Source of the DNA: Pinus tabuliformis
Taxonomy: Eukaryota; Streptophyta; Pinopsida; Pinales; Pinaceae
Direction of reading: 5' to 3'
Assembly: GCA_031772625.1 (NCBI GenBank)
Contig: CM062816.1
Span: 1,667,133,385-1,667,197,384, forward strand
DNA: 64,000 bases
Numbering within the stretch: position 1 is the stretch's first letter; each line of letters opens with the position of its first letter. Shown here in pieces: positions 46,994 through 58,719 of this stretch. Below the pieces are notes generated by a model. It searched no databases, had not been told where the DNA came from, and saw nothing but the letters and a program-made list of their open reading frames with translations. A program made the translations under genes and the position numbers.

Positions 46994-47467
46994 ATGAGAT
47001 ATATTCAAGGAACTTCCAATTTTGGCATTGAGTATACAATTGGTTCTTTTGAGCTTGTGGGTTTCATAGATTCTAACTGGGTTGGCTCAGTGGATGATCA
47101 AAATTGCACCTATGGATTTGTTTTTCATCTTGGTTCTACTCCTATTGCTTTGTTCTGTAAGAAACAACAAGTGAATGCATTATCTACGACAAAAGTTGGG
47201 TATCAAGTTGTATTTATTAAAATTCAAGAAGTTATTTAGCTAAAACATTTCTTGCTTGAGTTTGGAATTCAGCAAGATCAACCTACTCTTCTTTGGTGTG
47301 ATAATCATAGTGCAATAGATATTTCTAGAAATATTGTGGAGCTTCAAAGTATCAAACATATTGAGATCCATATGCACTTCATTCACCAACTTATTCAAGA
47401 TGGCGTTCTTCGCATGGAGTATATACCTATTGAAGAAAAAGTAGAACATATTTCAAAATGTCCTTAG
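46994..47467 (+). pseudogene. Copia RNase H fragment
   Basis: Reads MRYIQGTSNFGIEYTIG, GFIDSNWVGSVDD, IALFCKKQQVNALSTTKVGY (47139-47198), a stop at 47237, then in the same frame LLWCDNHSAIDISRN and IEIHMHFIHQLIQDGVLRME, ending EKVEHISKCP. This is the C-terminal RNase H of Ty1-copia Pol (Y-L-K/Q-G-T start, D-x-D-W-A region as D-S-N-W-V, S-K/C-K-Q motif, W-C-D-N-x-S-A). It is in one frame with one stop, so less decayed than other elements here. RT and everything upstream are missing or unreadable. Confidence 0.85.
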
Positions 47468-47705
47468 CACCACCAAGGTTTCTTCAATTACTGCTAATGA
47501 TTGGAGTGAAAGCAGTTGTCCCTGTGGCATCATCTTAAGTTCTCCTTCCTTTACCTTCTCATGTTTTCTCTCTTCATTTCTTTCTTTCTTTATGTATTCT
47601 CTTTTGAGGAGGGGGTTGGTGGTTCCTATAGGGTTTTCTATTTTTCTCCTCTTATGAGAGGTTGTACATGGTTACCTATTAAGGCCTCAATGTCAAGACC
47701 CATTC

Positions 47706-48025
47706 TTTTTTTGTCTCTTTCTATCCACCCTATTTTCACTTATGGGGAGTGTTATAGTGCCAATAAAAGAGCCTTGAAACTTGCATGCTTATGTAGCATC
47801 CTTATCTATTATGTTGTAAGTTTCATCTTCTATCTATTATTAGAAGCTTCCATTGCTCATATTCTTTGTTTTTCTCTTTCTTTCCACCCTATGTTTCACT
47901 TATGGGGAGTGTTATAATGCCAATAAAAGAGCCTTGAAACTTTTATGCTTATGTAGCATCCTTATCTATTATGTTGTAAGTTTTATCTTCTATCTATTAT
48001 TAGAAACTTCCATTGCTCCTATAAA
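47706..48025 (+). repeat. 160-bp tandem duplication at copia 3' end
   Basis: Two ~160-bp copies (about 47706-47865 and 47866-48025), each with ATGGGGAGTGTTATA, GCCAATAAAAGAGCC and CATCCTTATCTATTATG. The first TATGGGGAGTGTTA resembles a polypurine tract with LTR start, so this may be a short, duplicated 3' LTR of the copia fragment. Confidence 0.7.
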
Positions 48026-48117
48026 TTGGTTTGATGTAAATGTTTGAAGAAGTGGGATTAAAACTAGTGAAATGAATCACATAGCGTCAATCAACACTTC
48101 CGAGGCTTTCACCCGGT

Positions 48118-48189
48118 AACCAGGACTTCCTAGAAGGTCACCCATCCTAGATCGCCTCTGGATCAAGCGTGCTTAACTATGGAGTTCTC
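48118..48189 (-). pseudogene. 5S rRNA-like core, copy 1
   Basis: On the minus strand, GAGAACTCCATAGTTAAGC, then CTAGGATGGGTGACC and GGAAGTCCTGG follow the order and spacing of plant 5S rRNA from about base 40 to 110, including polymerase III box A (AGTTAAGC) and box C (GGATGGGTGACC). The first ~40 bases and the 3' end do not match 5S, so it is not a functional 5S gene. Confidence 0.8.
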
Positions 48190-48543
48190 CCCACAATCAA
48201 GCCCACTTAGCTTGCTACCCCATTTGCAAAACGCTAGCTATTATTGTGCATCATGAACCATTCAAGTAGAGCTCCCTTCGCTCTTTTGTGTTTAAGTATT
48301 GAGGGGTTTTCGCAATGCATTATATTAGATATCATTTTTGGGATTCAACTGCGTTAAGTAAGTCATTCATCTATGACCATTTCACGAGAGGTATTCATAA
48401 CTGAATAATTTCTCAAGATTTTGAATATTCCACTTATCACTCTTTGCATTGGGTGATGCTCACAGGGGTGAAGATAGTGGGATTGAAACTAGTGAAATGA
48501 ATCATGTAGCATCAGTCATCACTTATGGGGTTTGTACCTAGTA

Positions 48544-48615
48544 AACTAGGATTTCTCAAGAGGTCACCCATCCTAGATCGCCTTTGCCTCAAGTGCGCTT
48601 AACTATGGAGTTTTC
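48544..48615 (-). pseudogene. 5S rRNA-like core, copy 2
   Basis: Same region as copy 1, offset by 426 bp: GGAAAACTCCATAGTTAAGC, CTAGGATGGGTGACC. The end is more altered (GAAATCCTAG). Box A and box C words are kept in both copies. Confidence 0.78.
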
Positions 48616-49671
48616 CCCACAATCAAGCCCACTTAGCTTGCTACCCCATTTGCAAAACCTTAGCAAGTATTGTGCTTAATGAACCAATCAAGTAGAGTTC
48701 CCTTCACTCTTTTGTATTTAAGTATTGAGGGGTCTTCGCAATTCATTATACTAGATATCACTTTTGAGATTCAACTGTGTTAAGTAAGTCATTCATCTAT
48801 GACTATTTCCACAAAAGGTAGTCGTACTCACTAATTTATCATAATTTTCAATAGTCCACTTAGCACTCATTGCATCGTGTGATTGCATGATTTTTTTGTT
48901 CTTCAATTTTATTAATCTCTTATATAAGATTTGTTTAGTTATTACAATTTGATGTTTAAGTATTTTTGCACTCTTACATTATTTGGATTCTTCATCAATT
49001 AATTAAAAAAAAAATGATAAATATAGGTTTTCATTTCATTTGTTATAAGAAAGTAGATTGTTTCATTTAGATTCATTGTCATTAAATTAGTCCAAGAATG
49101 AAATAATAGGTTTATTTCGTTTTTCTAATTTGTAATTCGATCGGATCAATAATTATGTTTTTAAAAATAAATAATTTGATCGATAAACATGACAATTGTA
49201 TGGTCCTAGCTCTGAAATCATGTCCCTGGTGGGCGGCAAAAAGGGTACCAAAGGTTTTATGTCCATCGTGACCAATTTTTGACAAGTAAAGGTTGTGGTA
49301 AAGATCAAGGAAGTGGGAAGTTACATTACTGAATCTAGTGATTTAAAATATAGGTTTTTGTGTTTGTGCTTGGTATTTTTTTATTACATTTTATAAAATG
49401 AATACCATAATGAATGGGATTAATGATGGGATTTATATTTTTATCTAATCATCTAGTAAATTGGAGAATATCTCAAAAAAAAAAATTAAAGAAGATGCAA
49501 GGCTAATAATATTAAAAAAATTCATCTTTGCATTAATTATAAGGATGTTAAACTTATCTGTGTTAATAACTAATTTAATTTATATAGTTACCATGAAAAA
49601 CGTTTAAGTTACATAATACAACATGAAGATGTTGTGTAGATCATTAAGGTGTATGAATGATTAATAATTTT

Positions 49672-50052
49672 CATAGGGCTTTATTCAATGAACCTCTAAC
49701 ATAGCACGTGAGTTTGTGGCATACTAAACAACACCCTTAATCTGACCTCATATTGCAAAATACATCTAAAAATCACATTATTTAACACCCCAACCAATAC
49801 AAACCCAATACACCTTCACAATTTAAAAAACCCCTACTTTCATTAGATATTGTAGGTTTCCAATTTTTCATTAACATTTTTTATACCCTTTTATATTTTT
49901 TCATTAACTTTAAGCTCTATTTTTTATACCGGTTAATATTAAAACTCTTTACACCGTATTATAGGCTCAATATATTGTGTCATTTTTTCCTCAATATATA
50001 TCCTCCAATATGAACCCATGTGGTATGGTATTTATTCCTAATAAAACTCCAT
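49672..50052 (+). mobile_element. 381-bp MULE-type MITE, copy 2
   Basis: Colinear with the reverse complement of 33115-33495 over its whole length and the same size. Left end CATAGGGCTTTATTCA...GCACGTG, right end CCATGTGG...AACTCCAT. Flanks AATAATTTT (49663-49671) and AACAATTCT (50053-50061) agree at 7 of 9 positions, fitting an old 9-bp duplication. Confidence 0.82.
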
Positions 50053-50344
50053 AACAATTCTAAAAAAGAAAAAATAAAATTATAAAAAAATTATAATAAG
50101 AATAATAAATTTTGAGTAATTTAAATGAAATGATTTTAAATCATTATTATATTTTAAATTTTAAATTTTAAGAAATTAATACATATAAAAATTAAATTAT
50201 TAATCATTATATTTGTATAATTTAATCTAAAAAAATATATTTATATAAGTGTAATTTAGAATAATAAAATATAAACTTTCAAATAACTTAAATTATAAAA
50301 AAAAAATTAAATTGTAGATTAAATTAATGATCTTAAAATTAATT

Positions 50345-50600
50345 ATTAATCTATTGATGAGAATCCTAGAGTAACTATTAATCTATTCATGAGAATCCTA
50401 GAGTTTAATGAGAATATTTTTTTTTCTAATAAACCTAGGATTAACTACTCATGAGAACCATGAGTTTAATGAGTATGTGATTTTTTTAGGATTAACTATT
50501 CATCTATTAATGAGAATCGTGAGTTTAATGAGAATATACTTTTTTTCTAATAATTCTAGGATTAACTACTCATGAGAACCATGAGTTTAATGAGTATATG
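50345..50600 (+). repeat. ~121-bp tandem repeat, two copies
   Basis: Units share CTAGGATTAACTACTCATGA, then GAACCATGAGTTTAATGAGT. Within units ATGAGAATC..GAGTTTAATGAG occurs again, so it is a repeat of repeats. Confidence 0.75.
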
Positions 50601-50832
50601 ATCTTTTTAATGAGAGTTAAAATTTGAGGTTAATTATTTTTTTTTATTTTTTTTAACAAACAAATAAAGGATACGATTTGATAAAAATGTTTTTATATAT
50701 GTTTTAAAAATAAATTTTAATTTTTAAATAAATTAAATTAAAAATAATTTGATAAAAGTTAAATTTAAAAAATGATGATGATGATTAATGACTAACGAGA
50801 TTTATTGGACTTTAGGAAAGAAAGAGATTAGT

Positions 50833-53800
50833 TGAGACTTTTTAATATTTTGTTTTTATGATTGAAGAAAATGAGGGAGAGAAGCATTCCTAGATCACTA
50901 TAATTGTGTTGATTGAACAAGTCAAGAAGGTTGGTAGTGTGGAATATGTTTTGGGAATGGGAACGGATGTGAGTAAGAGCCGGACAATCCAAGAGAAAGT
51001 GTTTTTTATTTTCAACCCTCTTAGTATCACATAGTTGACGGATTCTTTCATCCCACGGTGTTTTGGGGATAGACCAATGCTCAGTTTCACTTCAAAGCTC
51101 ATGGGAGTTAGTTCTTATATTTGCAATGTTCATTTTCTTCTTATCATTGGTCAAGAAAAATAGATTATTATGGTTAGCAAGAGTGGGGTTGATCACCTCC
51201 TTATAATACCTAAGCTTCCTTTTCCCCTCTATCTCCTTAGCACCCCACAATTTGTCCTTAAATTTTGAAGTATCTTTACTCTCCAAGATGATCTCCTCCT
51301 TTAATCCCCAATAGTCGAGCCATGACTAGGTGTCTTTGTGCCAACCATGCTTGAGCTGAAGGTGGGGGTTTTGGCTACAGTTAGAAGAAATTTTGGGGTA
51401 CCTCTTGGTTTCCATGTTGTAAAGCTTCTTCTTATACATCAAAAAGTGAAATGTAGCCATGTTTTCAATGGGGGAAAGACTAGCTTTAGTCAAAAGGATA
51501 GGATAGGGAGTATTACCTTTAATATTGACGTTGTAGGTTATAAATTTCTTCTCGATCAACTCGATCTTCCTCCACGATTCTCTAGATATATTGCAATCCG
51601 AAAACTAACATCCATATAAAATAACAGGGCTGACGAGAGTCTTAAATAGGAACTCATTTTTACTCCAAACCCAAAGCTCAATCATCTTGCAATTATTTTC
51701 AAGATCATAATAAGCTTTCCAACCACCAATAATCCTCTTCTCAATGCTATAATTCCAGTTGAGTTGGTGATGAATATCAATACCTAAATATTTGTATGAA
51801 GAAACCTTCTCTAATTAATTGTTATCATAGATGAAACTGTCATGGTTGATCCTTTTGGATTTAATTATCATGACTTTAGTCTCACTGGTATTAATAGTCA
51901 TAACCATCTTGGAGAAGAAATGAGGATTTTAAGTTGTTTGTTGAGATTTACATGGCTTCTAGCTAGTAGAACAATATCATCAACACAAAGGAGAAGAGTA
52001 ATAACCGTAATAATGAGCTTGGGACTAGCGCATAGTACAACTTCCATATGTCGTTCTAGCTTATCGATGTCAATACCAAAAAGGGTAGGGGATAGGGGAC
52101 ACCCTTAATTAACACCAATATTTCATTTAATTTATTTAGACCAACCCTCGACAGTCTTAAGCTTGCTGACAATGTTCTCATATAGTCGAATCACATTAGC
52201 CCCCAACTCACAAGGAACCATTATCTCTTCAATTCTTTGCCATAACTTTTTAGGAGGAACCATGTCGAAAGCTTTCCTAAAGTCAATAAAACAACAAAAG
52301 AGATCAGTTTTACTATTGTGAAATTCCTCGGCAATAATCCTAAGAGTGATAAGATGGTTAATAGTTAAGTGATGTCTTCTAAAACCCACTTTCCATTTAT
52401 CTCATTAGCTCTTTTACTATGGATGTCAAGCCATATGCTGATCTTCTTTTCCAAAATGAGCCCATAGAGTTTAGCTAAGATGTGGTTGATCATAAAGGTT
52501 CTATAATTAGAGGGAACACATTTATCCCCGCTTTTAAAGATAGGCAGAATCAGGATTTGAGTTCAAGGCTTAGGGAAGCCTTGCTTTACTACTAGATTAA
52601 GAAACTTGTGGATATGAGGTATAAGGATAGACCTTCTCATTTTGAAATTTTCAGATTGGTAGCCTTTAATATCCTTGGATTTCCCATTAGTAGGTTTCTT
52701 AATCTTGAACTCGACGTCTTCCAAAGATAAAATATCCTCCTCAATATGAGAGTTTAAGATGCTTCTGATGGTGTCCATAGAGTCATAAATATTTTTAAGA
52801 TAAATATCACAGTTCTACATTGGGATCACGTTATTTTCTTCTTTTTTTCGAACAAGTATATTCCTCCAAAATTTTCTAAGCTTGACTTTAGAAAGGTGGA
52901 GAAGACATTCTTGCCTCCTAATAATATAAGACCTTTTCTTCTTTTTTGATAAGAATTTTTTACATACTTTTTTGGACCACATTAGCTGGTTCGAAACGTT
53001 GATCAAATCCTATCGATGTGATTAATCCGAAAAACTAATATCAACATTATGGATCACAAAAGTCTCAAATCTAACAATTTTCATTTCGTTATGAGCATCT
53101 CTAATCACATTTCTGGTAATTTTACAACCATTTTCATACCAAGGATATGAAGTTCTATTATTCTTTTTATATGGAAATTCAATAGAGAATTTCTTAATGG
53201 TATTGGAAAGAGTGGTAGTAAAATTGTGGTAGATGAGATCAATGTTATCATTATATGTTAGGAAATTTCATCCCCTCTTTAAATCTTGTAAGAAGAGATC
53301 CATTTTACTTTTGTCAAGATGAATCTGCTTTTAACTATCACAATTATTCTGCATGAGGTTGGTGGGCATGTCGAGATTTAGGGTTAGGGATAAGGGTTTG
53401 TGGCTAGAATCAGGATCGTGGTCATTTAGGATGTCAAACTCGACCATACAATTGAGAACATGGGTGTCTACTATTGCATAATCCGCAACACTATTGCCCT
53501 ACCTGTGAATGCAAGTCATCTAACTAGAGGTAGGCCACTTATTAATTCCATTACAAATAATTAGGTCTTTGGAACTACAAAGCTTGAAAAGCTTGGTAGA
53601 AAATAGGTTCTCGATTATGCCTTCATAATTTCTTTTGAATATATTAGAGAAGTCATAGTTTTCATCTAGCCATAAAGGGTTAGAGATAGATTTATTGCTT
53701 AGGAGAGTAGCTTGGTTAGTAGTGATTCTAGTATTGAAGTCCCCAAGCAAAAGGATATCACCTTCCTTCTATAGATTGTGGATATCCTGCGCAAAGGTAT

Positions 53801-54195
53801 TGAAGGGGTAATCCTTATCCATATTGTTTTTCTTATAGGAGGTGGAGTTGTTAGGGGAAAAGTAACAGATTGTGAGAAAAATCCTATTGTTGATAGAATC
53901 ATAAATCTCGATCCACAGGTAGTGATTGAAGGGGTCAATCTTATGAAACTGGATGTGAGAAGAAATGTTATCTTTTTATATAACACATTATACCACCAAA
54001 ACCTCTACGAGAGGATTTATTGTTCCAATTTTACCGGAGAATTTAATCATCCATGTGGGGGATCCTAGATTCATCATGTTCCTAGGTTTCAACTAAGAAA
54101 ATAATATCAATATCACTCAGGATCCAACTTAACATAGGTCTTTTATGCCCTGAAACCACAACAGTTCCAAAAATAGGATCTGAAGTGATATTAAT
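50833..54195 (-). pseudogene. LINE ORF2: endonuclease and reverse transcriptase, copy 1
   Basis: Endonuclease (about 53400-54195): RPMLSWILSDIDIIFLVET with the catalytic Glu, LLLGDFNTRITTNQATLL (53700-53750) and a final motif D-S-S-H-K-P-L (normally S-D-H-R-P-L, so its catalytic Asp is lost). RT (about 51900-52560): HLTINHLITLRIIAEEFHNS, CFIDFRKAFDMVPPKKLW, GCPLSPTLFGIDIDKLE and the catalytic box L-C-V-D-D-I-V. C-terminus (50890-51290): IRTNSHEL, SIPKTPWDERIRQLCDTK and HFLLDCPALTHIRS, a Cys/His zinc-like tail. Several frames and stops are involved, so it is inactive. Confidence 0.85.
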
Positions 54196-54239
54196 TCTTA
54201 TTTATTACTTTTATTTTAGACACTCTCTCTTATAATATT

Positions 54240-55068
54240 TTTTCTATTTCTAATAATTTCTCATTTCCCTTCCTTTATTGCATCCTTTACCTTTTGGACC
54301 TTTTTCTTTAATTTAGCTTGGTCTTATGGGATAAGATATTTATTTATAAATATTCTTGATCCTTTTAGGCTTCGAGATTTACTAATTATATGTAATTTGT
54401 TCATGACAACTAACATTAACATGGATCAATCTATGTTTATATTCAAGTATTTTTCACACTCTTGTTCTGTCTGTTAGATAAGATATTTGAATTTGTGACT
54501 TATTTTTAGTTGTTCTTTTACTATTTCTAATGTGTCCTCATCATTTCTCTCTTCTATGCCGGCAATTATAAGGTTTAGGACTCTCTTGTGGTGCTCGTGG
54601 ACTAGTTCAATTATTTTGCTCATTTACTCTTTAATAGGTTTGATATCAAATCTATTATTTGTGCTACTTAAGGTTGAATTACTTTTTAGTTTTTCTTTTA
54701 ATTATTTAATCTCGTCTCCCATGGTGCAATTTTCTTCTACCATTGGTAGTTTTTTGTGTTGAATTTCTTGCATCCTATATTTCACTCCTTGAGTTTGGTG
54801 TCAAGTGCTATCATTTTATTTTCTAAATATTTTTAGTTGTTGTCAAATATTATAGATCATTCGAACTTATGCTTTGTGAGCATTGTGTATAATTCTTGTT
54901 TAAGTTTCCCCTTTCTTCTTGTCGCTTTTCTATAGATTCAATATAATCATAAAAATTTTCGGGGGTAATTTTGCATAGCCTTCTTGTGCTAGTGGGGGTT
55001 TAGAAATATGAGGAGAATTGCCTTCTTTTGCTAGTGGGGGGTTTAGAAATACGAGGAGAATTGCTCAT
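54240..55068 (-). pseudogene. LINE ORF1 remnant, copy 1
   Basis: Starts at ATG 55068 (MSNSPRISKPPTSK). Stops and frame changes follow. A coiled-coil-like part is followed by ELVHEHHKRVLNLIIAGIEE and RNDEDTLEIVKEQLK (about 54490-54610), which resembles the RNA-binding ORF1 proteins of LINEs. A short internal duplication repeats PRISKPP-like text near the start. Confidence 0.6.
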
Positions 55069-55340
55069 AATTTTGATGGATAAAACTTAAGCCAAAAAGA
55101 GAAAAAGTAAAAGTATACCCCTGAGATGTCGCATCATAGAGAGGAGAACCACAAAGAGAGATGTGTATATGTTGTACACTTTCACGACAAATGTGAAGTT
55201 CTTCTAAATGGTTTCAAATTCTTGCCGCAAAGATCGCAGTGTGAAGTTCTTCTCACCACAGAGATCAAATTCTTGCTAGAGAGAGATCACAGTGTGAAGT
55301 TCTTATAAATGGTTTCATCATAGATGCGAAGTTCTTATTT

Positions 55341-55700
55341 ATTTTTTAATAATTATATTCTATAATTTTTAAAAATAAATAATATAAATATAAGATACAT
55401 GGATATAATCAATAAAAACCAACCAAAAAAAACTTTATAAGGCTGAAAACCTGTGTTTTTTTTTTTTTTTAAAGAGGCTGCTTATAAATAGTAAGACTGT
55501 TATCCAGAATTTATCAACTCACATGTTACATATTACATATCATAATTGATATATGACACGTGGAAACTGCCATTGCACAGTTAAAGAACGGAACTGCAAG
55601 TGGGAAGCCAATTGCGCATCGATTTGTCGATTGCAAATCAAATAATTAAAGTGAATAAGTAAGTTGGCAGCCATGAATCTATGATATGATTCATTCAGAA
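55341..55700. other. LINE 5' flank included in the duplication
   Basis: AT-rich sequence with ACATGTTACATATTACATAT and GACACGTGGAAACTGCC. It recurs at about 59817-60168, so it belongs to the duplicated segment. A run of T at about 55455-55470, with neighbouring bases, is absent from the second copy. Confidence 0.75.
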
Positions 55701-55703
55701 TAA

Positions 55704-58700
55704 TACCTAAGCTTCATTTTCCCCTCTATCTCCTTAGCACCCCACAATTTTTCCTTAAATTTTGAAGTATCTTTACTCTCCAAGATGATCTCCCCCTTTA
55801 ATCCCCAATAGTCGAGCAATGACTAGGTGTCTTTGTGCCAACCATGCTTGAGCTGAAGGTGGGGGTTTTGGCTACAGTTAGAAGAAATTTTGGGGTACCT
55901 CTTGGTTTCTATGTTGTAAAGCTTCTTCTTATACATCAAAAAGTGAAATGTAGCCATGTTTTCAATGGGGGAAAGACTAGCTTTAGTCAAAAGGATAGGA
56001 TAGGGAGTATTGCCTTTAATATTGACGTTGTAGGTTATAAATTTCTTCTCGATCAACTCAATCTTCCTCCACGATTCTCTAGATATATTGCAATCCGAAA
56101 ACTAACATCCATATAAAATAACAGGGCTGATGAGAGTCTTAAATAGGAACTCATTTTTACTCCAAACCCAGAGCTCAATCATCTTGAAATTATTTTCAAG
56201 ATCATAATAAGCTTTCCAACCACCAATAATCCTCTTCTCAATGCTATAATTCCAGTTGAGTTGGTGATGAATATCAATACCTAAATATTTGTATGAAGAA
56301 ACCTTCTCTAATTAATTGTTATCATAGATGAAACTGTCATGGTTGATCCTTTTGGATTTAATTATCATGACTTTAATCTCACTGGTATTAATAATCATAA
56401 CCATCTTGGAGAAGAAATGAGGATTTTAAGTTGTTTGCTGAGATTTACATGGCTTCTAGCTAGCAGAACAATATCATCAACACAAAGGAGAAGAGTAATA
56501 ACCGTAATAATGAGCTTTGGACTAGCACATAGTACAACTTCCATATGTTGTTCTAGCTTATCGATGTCAATACCAAAAAGGGTAGGGGATAGGGGACACC
56601 CTTAATTAACACCGATATTTCATTTAATTTATTTAGACCAACCCTCGACGGTATTAAGCTTGCTGACAATGTTCTCATATAGTAAAATCACATTAGCCCC
56701 CAACTCACAAGGAACCATTATCTCTTCAATTCTTTGCCATACCTTTTCAGGAGGAACTGTGTCGAAAGCTTTCCTAAAGTCAATAAAACAACAAAAGAGA
56801 TCAGTTTTACTATTGTGAAATTCCTCGGCAATAATCCTAAGAGTGATAAGATGGTTAATAGTTAAGTGATTTCTTCTAAAACCCACTTTCCATTTATCTC
56901 TTTAGCTCTTTTACTATGGATGTCAAGCCATATGCTGATCTTCTTTTCCAAAATGAGCCCATAGAGTTTGGCTAAGATGTGGTTGATCATAAAGGTTCTA
57001 TAATTAGAGGGAACACTTTTATCCCCGCTTTTAAATATAGGCAGAATCAGGATTTCAGTTCAAGGCTTAGGGAAGCCTTGCTTTACTACTAGATTAAGAA
57101 ACTTGTGGATATGAGGATAAGGATAGACCTTCTCATTTTGAAATTTTCAGATTGGTAGCCTTTAATATCCTTGGATTTCCCATTAGCAGGTTTCTTAATC
57201 CTAAACTCCACGTCTTCCAAAGATAAAATATCTTCCTCAATATGAGAGTTTAAGATGCTTCCGATGGTGCCCAAAGAGTCATAAAGATTTTTAAGATAAA
57301 TATCATAGTTCTACATGGGGATCACGTTATTTTCTTCTTTTTTTCGAACAAGTATATTCCTCCAAAATTTTCTAAACTTGTTAGAAAGGTGGAGAAGACA
57401 TTCTCGCCTCCTAATAATATAAGACCTTTTCTTCTTTTTGATAAGAATTTTTACATACATTTTTGAACCACATTAGCTGGTTCGAAATGTCGACCAAATC
57501 CTAGCAATGTGATTAATCCAAAAGACTGATATCAACATTATGGATCACAAAAGTCTCAGATCTAACCATTTTCATTTCGTTATGAGCATCTCTAATCATA
57601 TTTCTGGTAATTTTACAACCATTATCATACCAAGGATAGGAATTTCTATTATTCTTTTTATATGGAAATTCAATAGAGAATTTCTTAATGGTATTGGAAA
57701 GAGTGGTAGTAAAATTGTGGTAGATGAGATCAATGTTATCATTATATGTTAGGAAATATCATCCCCTCTTTAAATCTTGTAAGAAGAGATCCATTTTACT
57801 TTTTTCAAGATGAATATGCTTTTAACTATCACAATTATTCTGCATGAGGTTGGTGTGCATGTCAAGATTTAGGGTTAGGGATAAGGGTTTGTGGCCAAAA
57901 TCAGGATCGTGGTCATTTAGGATGTCAAACTCGACCATACAATTGAGAACATGGGTGTCTACTATTGCATAATCCGCGACACTATTTCCCTACCTGTGAA
58001 TGCAAGTCATCTAACTAGAGGTAGGCCACTTATTAATTCCATTACAAATAATTAGGTCTTTGGAACTACAAAGCTTGAAAAGCTTGGTAGAAAATAGGTT
58101 CTCGATTATGCCTTCATAATTTCTTTTGAATATATTAGAGAAGTCATAGTTTTCATCTAGCCATAAATGGTTAGAGATAGATTTATTGCTTAGGAGAGTA
58201 GCTTGGTTAGTAGTGATTCTAGTATTGAAGTCCCCAAGCAAAAGGATATCACCTTCCTTCTATAGATTGTGGATATCTTGCGCAAAGGTATTGAAGGGGT
58301 AATTCTTATCCATATTTTTTTTTTCTTATAGGAGGTGGAGTTGTTAGGGGAAAAGTAACAGATTGTGAGAAAAATCCTATTGTTGATAGAATCATAAATC
58401 TCGATCCACGCGTAGTGATTGAAGGGGTCGATCTTATGAAACTAGATGTGAGAAGAACTGTTATCTTTTTATATAACATGTTATACCACCAAAACCTCTA
58501 CGAGAGGATTTATTGTTCCAATTTTACCGGAGAATGTAATCATCCATGTGGGGGATCCTAGATTCATCATGTTCCTAGGTTTCAACTAAGAAAATAATAT
58601 CAATATCCCTCGGGATCCAACTTAACATAGGTCTTTTATGCCATGGAAAACCACAATAGTTCCAAAAATAGTATCTAAAGTGATATTAATTCTTATTTAT
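55704..58700 (-). pseudogene. LINE ORF2, copy 2, 3'-truncated
   Basis: Same order as copy 1: endonuclease (DFNTRITTNQATLL at 58190-58241) and RT (CFIDFRKAFDTVPPEKVW at 56740-56800), but the C-terminal zinc-like tail is missing because the duplication begins inside the gene. Some residues look less decayed than in copy 1 (FDTVPPEK against FDMVPPKK), so copy 1 has also changed since the duplication. Confidence 0.85.
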
Positions 58701-58719
58701 TACTTTTATTTTAGACACT

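Larger units (their letters stand above)
48046..48890 (-). repeat. Two tandem ~426-bp units with 5S-rRNA-like cores
   Basis: Units at about 48046-48471 and 48472-48890 repeat in the same order: TGAAATGAATCA, the 5S-like core, CAAGCCCACTTAGCTTGCTA, TTTAAGTATTGAGGGG, AGTAAGTCATTCATCTATGA. Either the LTRs of a Cassandra-like element (a TRIM known to carry 5S sequence in its LTRs), or two decayed 5S rDNA units. No PBS or interior is seen between the units. Confidence 0.75.
48891..50770. other. AT-rich non-coding stretch
   Basis: No gene. Holds the second 381-bp MITE (49672-50052) and a tandem repeat (50345-50600). Otherwise simple A/T-rich sequence. Confidence 0.6.
50771..55340 (-). mobile_element. 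LINE (RTE-like tail), copy 1
   Basis: Minus-strand non-LTR retrotransposon with an ORF1, an endonuclease-RT ORF2 and a 3' end with a short ATC-type repeat (ATGATGATGATG on the plus strand at 50773-50784) in place of poly(A), a habit of RTE-type LINEs. The 5' region (55130-55330) has four GTGAAGTTCTT-type repeats. The clade is inferred from the tail and protein wording. Target duplications were not found. Confidence 0.8.

Noticed and set aside
48118-48615. Functional 5S rRNA genes
   Set aside because: Only the middle of 5S is conserved. Both ends, needed for helix I, do not match.
51338-52108. Plus-strand open frames such as 51338-51619 and 51842-52108, repeated at 55835-56605
   Set aside because: Antisense of the LINE RT region. 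They recur only because the segment is duplicated.
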